This document shows, piece after piece, positions 11,868 through 23,738 of a stretch of 64,000 nt of DNA. The translations under genes and the position numbers were made by a program. Within the stretch, counting starts at the first letter, position 1; each line of letters starts with the position of its first letter. The notes below the pieces were generated by a model. It made no database searches. It was not told where the DNA came from and saw only the letters and a program-made list of their open reading frames with translations. This DNA comes from Beroe ovata (lineage: Eukaryota > Ctenophora > Nuda > Beroida > Beroidae): assembly GCA_946803715.1 (NCBI GenBank), contig CAMPET010000009.1:169405-233404 (forward strand), in the 5' to 3' direction.

Positions 11868-14800
11868 CCCACCCGGTTTCCTGAAACACCTGGCATTCAG
11901 ATCTCTATCATTGCTATTACCGTGGCTATATTGGTATGAGAGGAATTGGGATGTATGGGTATCCAATGTGAGATGAAGTGAAATAGAGTGGATAGGTATG
12001 CTAGACTCCTCCTCACAGGAGTATATTGGAGAGTAGTGACGTATGTTGTCCTCAGAGCAATGATCCGATGACCAATGTGATGATTTGAGTGTGTGAATAA
12101 GCTTGACTATAGTTTGATCTCGATACTAATTGAACTTGATACTCATGATAGTGAAATTATACTGGAGTAAAGTGAAACTATATGTCAATGCCTGCAAGAT
12201 GAAGTTGAAAAAGATGAGTCACGAAAAAAAATTCAGAATTTCGAATTCGAAGAGTTATAGCATACACAGACGCAGCAGTCATGCTTCCTGAATCCGAAAT
12301 CGGTGGCAGCTTTTCAACTGCCATAACTCCGCCACAGAACCTCACACACTACAATTGTTGAGAAACCCAAGAAAACAACTCCACAATGAAAACCGCGCTG
12401 TAAACAGAGTGTTATGTTGTGCTCAAGAGGTCTGAAGAGTCGCACTGCTGACAAGCACTATATTATGTGCGAATCTATTTGGAGCTATCTTTCCAGATTA
12501 AAATCTTCTCATATCATGCTCAGATTAAGATATCATATTATCATACCATGCGAGTGAAATCATGTGACAATTTTGCGGTCTTTTTCCACGCCATGTAACG
12601 CTCAGTATTTTGCAACAATTTAATCATATGGTACACTTTATAATTGCTACTTCAAAAGGTGTGCAATACTGTTACAGATTCTTTTGTCTAAGTTTCGATA
12701 ATATGCTCGTTCCAAGAACGATTATCTGTTTAAATGCCGGTCTTGATATGGAAAAAATCTTCCTTTGAATATATCTTGGATAAACTGATTATATCCTTAT
12801 TATTTTCAATCACACAACCGTGATGATCTTGATTTAAACTCGTATCATTGGGAAAGAGTGTCCGTCAAGCACTGCAAAGGGTCTCAAAGTTCTATCTAAC
12901 AGAGCTTCGCTTTCTAACGAGGTTACGATTGCCAGATACTGATAGAGTCATATAGTGCAAACGCAACTTGCTCCTATGGCGCGCATAATAAGCTCTACAA
13001 CGAATGGTCGCCCTAGTCGTATAAACTTAAGCCAGTCTAACAAAAACCTAACCTGAGCTCACACATCAAGAATTATGTCCCTAGCTATGTCTGGTACATA
13101 GGTTATAGATTTCTGATATTTTGAACCCCTTTTTCGAGTATAGCTTCCCTGTCAACTGCATCAGCATGGCTAATGGTCATCGACCACTCTCATGGAACCT
13201 ATCATCAATCATGGAACCTATCATGTGACCAATTGTGGTTATCCCGTGTAAAAACCCACTTATATAAGAGATACTGAGATACATACGTGGTTGTTAGACA
13301 ATCAGTTTCATTGACGGGTGGTAGAGTAGTCATCCTCTCTTTGACAGCAAGATGCAGAATGTATCCAAATATTGTTCAATGGAATGCACTTCTGCAGACA
13401 GCGCCTGCCTAGTGTCTTGAAAAAAGTATCAATAGCGTACCAAGCACGTTTACTATAGCAGTGGAGCAAACATATTGTGTCACATCAGAGTAGCATTATG
13501 AAAAATATATGTGATTTACGTATATTACTCATGCACATATATAGCAGCAAAGGCAGTGATATATTAAAGTAGGCAAGCATATAGTAGGGTGTCTAATGAT
13601 TAATCCATAGATGTGGTGCATGCGCCGTTATACATAATAACGGATTATATATTTTGTAAAATGTTAATGATCTTATTGGAATTAAGCATGCTTTAAGCTC
13701 TAATTGTCACGTGACCTCTAAACCTGACCTATAATGAAAAGATCCGTTCTAGAGAAATTTGACCACTAGAGTGCAAAGTTTTAAATTTTACAACAGTAAT
13801 AGTATAGGCACTGTATTATGAGGCAACAATAGATGATACTTCTAAGAATCGTATCTTTCTACCACTTTAAATTCATGATGAATAATGATAATGAATTCAT
13901 AATGATAATGAATTCATAATGATAATGTTTTTATTATGCAGCTGGGTTGAACAAACCTGGAGAGCCTTTTTTTCAAAACCCAGGCTAAGCAAACCTATTA
14001 TTTCTATGTTTTAGAACAATACAGTCAAAATTGGCATGGCCACCCTCCCTTTTCACCAAGGTATTCATGGAACTAGATGATTCTTTAATCCTCATTATAT
14101 GATGCTCGGACATAGGTGTGCCATGTACTGTCTGTATGGTTGAAGTTTGAGCTGTCCAGATATAGTTGACAAAAGCTTGTTATGGATTGTACAGTTGCTC
14201 ATTCAGTTAGATATGAGATAAGACTGCGAAAACTGCTCTCTCTCTTTTTGCAATACTTACATGGTGATACGAGGAAGCCTAACAACTCCAGCAGCAGAGT
14301 CTGTTACTGTGAAACCTTTTAGCTGAATCCGGGCTGGTAGCAAATTCATTCGAGACTGAGTTACTGACTAGGTAAACTCATATCAGGGACTGCAGTACTA
14401 TGTGGTCCCTTGCTTGAAATGAAAAGGAATAGGACTTGACTATGGAAAAAAAAGGACATAAAGATTCCTGTGCAAGGACATAAAGATTTCTGTGAAATTA
14501 TACCTAAGTCTTCTTAACTTCTTCTGTACAAAAACGAACGTGCATTGTCATTGGTTTTAGACCATGGTTTCGGAATTGGATTGTTGACTAGTATCAGCTA
14601 CGGTGGTAATACCAATATGATCAAGCGGCAATGCCTCTAAGGTATATACACCAGCAGAAAAATTTGTATAGACTGTAAAGAAGCAAAGCTTTTTGGTGAA
14701 GCGCAACAAAGAATCACAACGAATCACAATGTTATCTATTGGAATCCTCCAGCATTTAGATCATCTAATCCACACTCATCTTTGTTCCCGAAATAAATAA

Positions 14801-15988
14801 CCATGCTTTTTTAAAAGACAAACATTAGAGGTGAGCTGCGAACCAGCTCTTGCGCAGAAAGCAGAATATTGGATGATCTATCAAGTAGATTGCCATTTAT
14901 ATAAACGCATGGTATAAATGTCTCTGTTAAAATTCGCATGACACCCCGTGATTTTATTCAAATTCGGATGTGATAATATACAAGCTCTCTCAACAAGCTT
15001 TGTTTTACAAATCATCATCTCCTGCGTAGTATAGTGCTGTTTAAATATTTCGTGATAAATTTTCGAACCATAGGTTTCAAATTCTTGTTATCACGGTTCA
15101 AAGGCTAGATTACAGATGTTTAATAAGTTAATAGTACGACTGCTGCATATGTGATCCTTGATGTTAGATGATATTGTTTCAGCAAATACCAGTGCCTGAC
15201 AATATAATTGTCTTGGACTCATTGACTCTATCCTAGCAATGATGCAGTATTGGTTTGGAATCACCAGATAAAATGCAATAATGATCGAAATAGCAGTCCA
15301 ATTTTGGACTTAGAGAACATTTTTGGGTAGATTATCATCAAAAAAGCAAGCACTCGACAATGCCATTTTTAGATGGATTCAAAAGAATCCCCGGTTTTGG
15401 ATTCCATATGATGTGGAACAAAGGAAAGTTCTAGAGAGAAATTTAGAGGTTCCTGCTATTTATATGGGGCTGTGATGAGATGCAACAATGGGTAGTGGAC
15501 CAATTCATATTAACTTAAAATAGGGTTGCTATTTTTAGTTTCGATTGAAGGCTGCATGCCCTCTGCTTGTCTTTAAATTCAAGTTGTGCTGAATATATTT
15601 CTCATATTATGAATAAGTCAAATAAAACTCAATTAACTTACCCTTTGGACTTTTGAGGTGACATGGTAGTATATTAGGACAATGTACAAACGATATTATT
15701 GCAAAACTCAAATAATATACTGCTTGTGAATCACATAGCGTTACAGAAGCGCATTAGCAAATCCATATCGGAAGACTGGTGATCATTGTAGCACATATTT
15801 AATGTTATATGTGAGAGTGAGTGAGTGAGTGTGTTATCAAATAAAGCATGTTATAGCATTTGTACTGAAGACTATACTCGAACCAGCATCAATTGCAGCA
15901 TTATGTCTGGTTTTAAATCTTGTGTGTGTGTGTGTGTGTGTGTGTGTGNNNNNNNNNNNNNNNNNNNNNNNNNNNNNNNNNNNNNNNN

Positions 15989-16019
<31 letters not shown>

Positions 16020-18983
16020 TATTTGCCAGGTTTTAAATCTGTTTTAGCTCTTATAAAATTATTAATTCTGTTTCGCTTTTCATGTATCAATGGAGCTAGA
16101 GATGTATGAGATTGAAGTCTCAACTTCATCCACAATGAAAATACCTTTAATCTTTTTATAGCGAGTCGCGGTACTATATTATAAAGTAACCAAAGCTTGA
16201 TGATGAAAATATATATTTTTCGAAAAATATTAAGAAATTTTACAGTAGCTTTGCTTGCTACAACACAGCTCTGCTTTTGAAGCTTACAAATGGATGTTAC
16301 AAGATGTTAAATGATGGTCTCAAAAGTGCCGATAAAATTGTTTCACTCTCACTCAGCTCACTGGAGTGGAACAAGGAAAATTTGGGGTGAATCATCGACC
16401 AATAGTTTCAATTTTCTATGATGAGGGTTTTTCCAACCTCATGAGCTTATGGCAGGAGCTATTTTAGAAACCCCAAACCATTTCGGATTTGGTATAGCCC
16501 CTTGAATAGATTGCAAAGACTTGCATCCATATATAATGATAAACCATGATGATATGATCTTATAATGGCTGTACTGTGCTCGTTTTTGAGATTCATGAGA
16601 GGGTAACCCCATGTTTCTTTAAAAATGTTCAGGAATTGAACAAACTCTCAAACTCTACAGGATAAAGCCGTGATTAGGGATTTACAAGGCATTGTTATGT
16701 TGTGATCAGAGCATATATATCAGAGCATATAATATGATAACTGAGATCTGCTACTGTTATTGTTGAAAAAGTCCTTGATCATAAGAGTTCTATACTCATG
16801 ATGAAGAACCTTATGCGAATGAAAAATTAGAAAAGGTGATTATATATTCATGGTAATTAGCATGTAATTGTATAATTATAGAAACATAATTTGAAGGATT
16901 GCTTCAGATGATTATAAACATGCGAGATCGATGCTTTTCTTTTTATAGTGACTGATCAGTATAATCGGTGTACCTGCATTGCACAATTGTTATTCCTTAC
17001 TCAAAAACTATTTTATGGTACATGCTGGAGGATTCCAATATGGGCTTAAACCAAACAATTAGGTTGGGATCCGAGGAACCTAAACATAAACTTATAAAGT
17101 ACAAAAATTTATGGATTCTGCTAAAGATACCGCCTGAATTTTACCCTGAGACACACACCACTTACAAGCAAACTAAATTATAGTACCAGGCAACATGTAA
17201 CAATGAAACAATGAATTGTAATTCTCTTGGAGACACACGTGTTTCGTGGATTGTAATCCAAAACGTTTTTTCTATAACAAGTGCTTGCATTCAATTTGGA
17301 GGAAAAACTTTCATAATTATTTAACAGTTTAAACGGAAACCTCCGTTGATAATCTATCGATTATCTTCATATCGATGGAACTCACGATTTTTACATAGAT
17401 CTGATGCTTGTCTGGCTTTAAATACCACAAGCACATATATTGTGAATGGCGCCAGTTTTGTCAGAGAAAACTATATATAAAAGGGTATAATTTTATGTTC
17501 CAAGTGATAACTGATATGACGTGATTTTACAATTTCATGGACAGTGGATACGACTGATAATCTAAAGTGAGCAGTGAATAAGGATAATATGGTGGAAATC
17601 CAGATCAATAGCTAGAATATTTGTGACGATCTTCTTCTGCTTGATCCGGCCTGTAAAGGATCATATAGGGCGCAGTCGACTCTTCCCCTGAAATATGGCA
17701 TTTCCACCATTTATATGATGGGCTATAAGTGAAAGGAGTAACTTTTCTCCTTTACCAGAGGTCATGAGCGCTAAGATCTGTGCTTCTTCTGATGTATTTC
17801 ATTCTGTGGAATTCTTGGCAAAGTTTCGTCATCAAGGTCTGCGTGTCTGAGTACAGATAGATTCATCTTATAGATGTCTAGAATATATGGAAATACAGAG
17901 AAACATATCATTAAAAATGGCCGGCCACACCCATTTCACATTTGCACTGGTCTTTGTATCATAGATAATAGATGAAACTGTAACCATATTATGTTAACCA
18001 TACAATGTTAACTATTTTATGTTAACCACTAATGTTAACCATATTAAGAAATAAATTTAGTGGTCAGTTGTCACACTTCCTTATAATGTTAACACTTTAA
18101 AGTTTATTGATATCCATGAAACGTTGTAGGGCCCATATCCCTCTCACACTTAGGAGTGCGGTGTCGAGATCCCTTGTGGTACCAAGATCCCCGATTCTGA
18201 TAGACGATCTGTATCCAATGAATGCTATGATCCGTGCTCAATGCTAGACTGCAGCATATCTCCATAGGTATTCCTATACCGTATATACCGCTCATATTCA
18301 GCCCACATTCCCAGCTGTTTGTAGCCATTCCCAGCTGTTTGTAGCCAGCTAGTACGTTCAGTTCTTTCCATCTCACTGCAGTTCATTGCAAATAGAGCTG
18401 AAGAGTGAAGCTGTGTGGGTCGGGAGCATCCAACCACTGGCTGGCATTCTCTTTCGACCAACAAGATTCCCCCAGCCCAGTCATCATCATATGCTAAGCA
18501 TATTTAATATGGGCTAGAAAATATAAGTGGGAGCTTATGATTTGCATAAACAGTTGGTATATTTCCATCCGAAACCATGAAAACAGACAACAAAATAGAT
18601 ATTGTTACTGAAAATTGTGAATCTTCTCTCACAAAATAATCCACCAGCTACAACAGGTCACATGTAAGTCTTCACACATGTAAGTCTCCACACGAAGTTG
18701 AGTCCCTGGCGAGGAATTCAGTCCTATTTCTCACCATTGTCGCTTCAAGTAGGCTCCTCGCTCCATATATCATTCCACGATATTGACCTAAATCATGATT
18801 TGATCATGATTTGACCACCTCATCATTTGTGATTTGTGGCGAGAAGCGCTTTCTCCACAAGTATAATCATTGCTGAAATGTGCTCTCATAATCGATGTAT
18901 ATGACGTCATGATATGACGCACGCACGATCATATATATGCTTCATGACGCACACACATGTGTAACAGTAGAAATGACGCATTT
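11868..18983. other. Gene-poor interval
   Basis: AT-rich sequence with only short, unsupported open frames on both strands. Visible structure is limited to gaattcataatgataat repeats near 13.87-13.93 kb, a TATA-like box at about 13.26 kb upstream of a 22-codon frame, a (TG)n array with a 40-base gap at 15.92-16.02 kb, and a 19-bp tandem pair (cccagctgtttgtagccat) near 18.31-18.35 kb. I see no coherent exon series. Confidence 0.6.
15921..16018. repeat. (TG)n microsatellite containing a 40-N gap
   Basis: TG repeats flank an unresolved stretch at 15949-15988. Confidence 0.95.
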
Positions 18984-19448
18984 TCAACTTGTTGACCCGA
19001 GGAAGAGGCTCCTAAACTCCGAGAAGGATATTTTCCCATCGCTATTCAGATCCGCCTCTTCCAGCAGATAAACGACATCCTCATGAGAAACGCCCACGTC
19101 CGCCGTCTGCATGGCATTTGCAACCTCGTCCAAGGTAACATCCCCACTGCCGTCAATGTCAATCATGCTGAACGCATTGATGACGTCATCATTGGTGTAG
19201 TGCTCCGCTAGGATCTCTTCTATGTACGTCATCAGCTCGTCAAAATCAACCGTCCCATCCTCGTCACTATCAATGTGCTCTAGGAATATCTTGATATCCT
19301 CAGGGCGGACAACCACGTTGAAATTAGCAAACATTTTCTGGAGTTCGGTCACGTCCAGTGCTCCGTTTTCATCTTTATCGCAGAGCATGAAAAACTTCAT
19401 GATTTCCTCTTCTTCTTGGACTGTTAGGGACGCTTTAAATGTACTCAT
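18984..19448 (-). CDS. Four-EF-hand calmodulin/troponin C-like protein, intronless
   Basis: A 154-residue protein starting MSTFKASLTV. Four canonical 12-residue Ca2+ loops are visible: DKDENGALDVTE (about 24-35), DSDEDGTVDFDE (60-71), DIDGSGDVTLDE (97-108) and DLNSDGKISFSE (133-144). Each has acidic residues at positions 1, 3 or 5 and a glutamate at 12, so all four should bind calcium. Length and paired-loop spacing are calmodulin-like, but the sequence is clearly divergent, with a distinct N-terminus (VQEEEEIMKFFMLC) and C-terminus (FRSLFLGSTS). The frame stays open upstream to 19577, but the residues there are not EF-hand-like, so the ATG at 19448 is preferred. It is probably a cytosolic calcium sensor; the partner cannot be read from sequence. 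Lack of introns could mean a retrocopy or a lineage-specific intronless family. Confidence 0.88.
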   Translation of the reverse strand: MSTFKASLTVQEEEEIMKFFMLCDKDENGALDVTELQKMFANFNVVVRPEDIKIFLEHIDSDEDGTVDFDELMTYIEEILAEHYTNDDVINAFSMIDIDGSGDVTLDEVANAMQTADVGVSHEDVVYLLEEADLNSDGKISFSEFRSLFLGSTS

Positions 19449-20619
19449 TCTCTGATTGAGAGATAAGTCTAGCAAGGTAATGTTCAAATGTTGAATTTGA
19501 AAAGAAGGCAGGTAAAATATCGTGAGGAAAAGACGAGAACAAATGAGTATGCGATTGTTGTTAATATGACTATTCACGAACTGTTATTCAAGGCTACAAT
19601 TACAACATAGGCTACAATCGTTGTTCTGTAATGAATCCTAATTATAGTGGTCACAAGGCATGTACTCATTGTATTTAGGAAGGCCTTGTTGCATAACTAC
19701 CACATTCTACTTCTACCTCTGACATAGGCTGTTGTCATACCAGAGACCGCGGTTATGATTTAGAATTCCGTCACCAGCAAAGTCGATCACAGCAGCAAAT
19801 TGCAACAATACGAACAATCTGGCGAGCGAAATAACTTTTTAGATGGTGTTCTATTTAGACTATATTTTCACCGACACACACATCTATGTTTAAGAAATGT
19901 GTGGATTTGTATCGGCCATATTGTAGCAGCAGCGGTACAAAAAGGCGGAAGACTGGGATATCTTTATTGGAGGTGTAAAATACTGAAATAGTATAATAGT
20001 CTGCGGGAAATAACGAGTAAATTGGAGTACTGTCACAAGACGAATGAGATTCAATACATACTGCAGCGTATATATATGCGGTGAGAGACTAAGAGGGAGC
20101 TGGCAGACAGTGGATATATGTAGCTGTCCGTGCGCGGGCTTCGACCAATATATGATCAGAGCTTACCTACGCCATCGCCGGGCTATAGTTCACTACCAAC
20201 AGATGCACTGCATATATCTTTGATGATGACGTAGGAGCTATGTTTTATATAGCTTACTTATAACATATCCCTTTGTTACTGTTAGAGAGCGCACTTTGCA
20301 CTATAGGAGCTTGTGCCAAGCTTTACGAAGGATGTTTATGAAGGAGTTATAGTCGGGTCTCGGGGAAGGTAACGATTAAAGCAGATGTTCACTTAAATTT
20401 ATAATGTTCACTTCATATTTATAATTTAGCTGCAACAGTCTGAGTTAGAGTATATTGAAGTTTAGTTATTATACGAAGCGATACTTAAATTTTGAATGAT
20501 TAATACTAATAATATTAGGTAGTGCAGTGGTAGTATTAGTAATAGTACTAGTAGGTAGTGACTCAGACTAGTGGTAAATGTGCGTACAAAGCTTAAGCAG
20601 GGGGTCACAACGGTCAACG
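19449..20619. other. Intergenic interval upstream of the EF-hand gene
   Basis: No supported exon on either strand. The promoter of the EF-hand gene should lie in the first few hundred bases. The rest is AT-rich, with short tag/tagta repeats near 20.5 kb. Confidence 0.5.
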
Positions 20620-21360
20620 AGCGAAATTGAGACGCGCGCGTATTATTGCAGTGGAGAATTTAATTAGAAAAAGTGGAAACCGACGTTTTTATGGAAGATA
20701 ATATGAAAAGTGAAAACCAATAGGCGGATTTGGCTGAGATTCGGATATATGGTATTATGGTGGAAGCTTGTCGATCGAGATGATAGACTCTGTCGAGAAT
20801 TTCGTCGCGCGCGCGCAAACTTATTCTCAGCGTCCTGCTGAGGCCGAGGTCAAATTGTCGATCGATGATAGACCCTGTCGAAAATTATTTCGTTGCGCGC
20901 GGCGCAAACTTATTCTCGCGGCTTCCCTACGAAAACTGACCGCTCAGATCCGCGCGAGTCCGGACACAGGTCTGGTCATCGCGCCGTACGTANCTTCGAT
21001 GAAGGCGCGCGCGAGAAACTGAGGTCAGATAAAATCTGACAAGTATCTATAACTCGAAATTCGATTCGTCGGCACTCGGCGCCGTGCAGTGCCAGCTTGA
21101 TCATCGGCCTTGGCCATGGCCAGTGACCTTCGAAGTTCGATGAAGGCGCGCGCCCGAGGAACAGAACCTAGAGGCCTTCATCGAATGCCGAAACGCGATG
21201 AAAGCGCGCGCGCCGCGCGCAAAAAACAGTGGACAGATAACATCCGGCAATAGAGGCCGAGGTCAAATAAAATCTGACAATACTTCTATTGATCGCGTGC
21301 ACGCTTTATTCGATGCCAACCGCTGATGCGCGCGTGAAACGGAATTCTCGACAGTGACTA
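20620..21360. repeat. CpG-rich repeat cluster with internal duplication and a single N
   Basis: Contains repeated cgcgcgcg blocks and two related copies of 'gtcgatcga..gatagac.ctgtcga' followed by gcgcaaacttattctc. The phrase 'gacagataacatccggca' also occurs near 43.1-43.9 kb, so part of this belongs to a dispersed family. The N at 20993 lies before 'cttcgatgaaggcgcgcgc', which recurs near 21.13 kb, suggesting another artificial join. Confidence 0.7.
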
Positions 21361-21813
21361 TCGATCATCGATCGACAAATGTGTACTATTTAAAATTGTA
21401 AAAATACTTTTCTCCTTCAAACAGAAATTGCGGAAAATTTTATGTTCTTGATTTTCTTTTTGAAATTGTTTGTCTCAATCTGCAAGATGTTTCTCCAACT
21501 CTGCACTTGAACACCAATAAGATCCTTTCTATTAAGGGGATTAAATCCAAAATATAGCCTCAACCTGTACCACCAACCTCAACCTGTACAGTGTACCACC
21601 AATGTATTCCTAAAGGTATCCTCTATCACACCTGACAAACATTCATATTTGGTAGGGGTGATATCCGGTGTGTATACAAATGGAAGGAAAAGTAGATGGA
21701 AAGAAAAAGATGCACACTTTACAGTGGAAACTGCTTACAATTGCTAACAATTGTGTCTTTTCCTTCCTTACACCTTTTTCTTCCATGTGTACAGATATGC
21801 ATAAGGCCTCATT

Positions 21814-23150
21814 GTGGGAAATTTTTGAACTTTTCCTAGGAATGGAGTTGAAGGGCAAACTGGTACACTAAAAGATCCAAAAACCTAGAGTTATTTGAGT
21901 TGGAGTAGTGGGGTGTTTTGTAGCAGTCGCATGAGAGATCAAGAATTCGGAATTTCTGATAATGCACAGATGCAACAAGTTATATGTTTCTACTCCTAAT
22001 AACATTGAGTTAGTAGGGGTAGGAACCAAAATTATCCCAAGTTATGGCCACGCCCATAAAGTTCATGTCCATTTTTCCAAATTCCCAATTTGTTTGATTT
22101 CATCATGCTTAGCATCAAGCTAGTACATTTTTGACCTGCTGAAACAATTCCCTGTGTTATTTTTGCATTTTGACATTCGCTGTAGCTTCTAAAGTTCTAG
22201 GAGTACCACACCCACACTTGAATAGGAAAATTAGGGCAATTTCATGTATGCGAAATACCAACAAATGGTTTGAGTTCTGAAGTTTTGCTCAGCAGATGAA
22301 GCAAGGTAGCATTTCTCTAACTGAGTTCTGTAACAGTATCAGCCCTTTTCACCACGGTAGAAGAGTGCTACTCAGACGATGTGTATGATAAAACCTAGTG
22401 ACATGCTTATACTTATAGAAAGCAATGTGATTAGGCTATCAACTTCTGTGACAGAGTGGTCTGTATGGTACCCCAAGACCTTGATTCCTTGTTCAATAAC
22501 ATGCTGTACAGCAAAGTTCTCCACTGTGTTCGCCAGGCTAGGCACATAACCAGTAACCACTCTGTCTTGGCCAAAGTCGATTTTCTAAATGTTCCGTTGG
22601 ATTGATTGAAATGTTTCCTCGGGTGTAGGTATACTGTACCAGTGTTAATGGGTGGTGCAATATGAACTCAGTTCATACTTTCAAACTACATAGGTATCTA
22701 GATGTGGTACCCTACGCCCTCTTAAGGGTGTCTTGCGCAATTAAGACCAACATCTGAGTTTGTAGGCACAAGAAGCCATTAAATTGAATTAAATGAGAAA
22801 GGGATTTAGGTTTTTTGCATGCTTGAATTTGCCCAAATTTGATCATCAAAATGGAGGGTTTCGTACTCCTAGAAGCTAAGGCGAATGTTGAAATACAAAA
22901 ATAACACCGGGAATCGATTCACCGGGCCAAAAATGTACTAGTTTGATGCTAAGCATGACAAAATCCGACAAAACCCGGATTTTCGGAAATGGGCATGGCC
23001 TCATGGGCGTGGCCATAGCTTGGGATGCGATTGAGTGAGCGCTTTGATTTCGGTTTCTTCCTCTACTAACTTGAGGTTTTTGCATCTTTTAGTGTACCTG
23101 TTTGCCCTTCAACTCCATTCCTAAGAAAAGTTCAAAAATTTTCCATGATC
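21814..23150. repeat. Long foldback (inverted-repeat) element
   Basis: The left arm, about 21814-22255, and right arm, about 22795-23150, are inverted copies. Shared landmarks are tttttgaacttttc, ggagttgaagggcaaac, 'tacactaaaagat', 'atggccacgcccat', 'tcatgcttagcatcaa' and 'gtacatttttg'. The left arm has an extra stretch of roughly 85 bases after 21905. The loop of about 540 bases holds the short hairpin element at 22450-22566. No transposase frame is visible, so this looks like a non-autonomous foldback or two nested inverted repeat copies. Confidence 0.75.
22450..22566. repeat. Short hairpin element, second copy
   Basis: Terminal inverted repeats gacagagtggt (22450-22460) and accactctgtc (22556-22566). 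The interior closely matches 3995-4100 in the VWA intron. The minus strand is open across the element in both copies, but at this length that is not strong evidence of coding. Confidence 0.75.
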
Positions 23151-23738
23151 GACCACGCCCACCCCGAAATGACGCCTTATTATGTGAACGTTTGTCGGAT
23201 GCAATAGAGGAGACGTTGAGGAGTAAATTGGTGGTGGAAATCTTTGGTTACGAATGTTTTCCAGGTTTGCCCCATTTATCCCCTAACTATTTAGGTAGAT
23301 ATTTGTATTGTGGTGAGCAGCAAGATCTAAATGTAAAATTAATTAGTTATTTTTTGTGAGTTATTCTGTATTCATTATGCAAATTAAATTTTCAATGCTC
23401 ATGGTTTATACCAAGGATTGAATGATCAGCGAAAATAGTTAAACCAATGCATTGTTTCATTTGTCAAGTTCACAAAATCAGGTTGTGAAAAACTCATTGA
23501 TATACAATGGAACTGATACAACAGCAGTCACATAAACGTTACTAGTAAAAATAAACAGTTTATGCTTGCCAGGATTGTATACCTCCCATGATATGCAGAA
23601 GTATAATATGTGATCGGCTGTTTTGAATACTGGCTGTTCTGTATGTTAGGGAATGATTTGGCTGCTGTCAAGTAATTGCTGTCAAGTTATTGCTAATTCG
23701 TGAAATGGTTAATAAATTCAGTTTCCCTACATAGAATC

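Noticed and set aside
13258-13420. TATA-like box followed by a 22-codon frame (MQNVSKYCSMECTSADSACLVS)
   Set aside because: Upstream ttatataagag and a Cys-containing micro-ORF look promoter-like, but the frame is too short and no downstream exon is evident.
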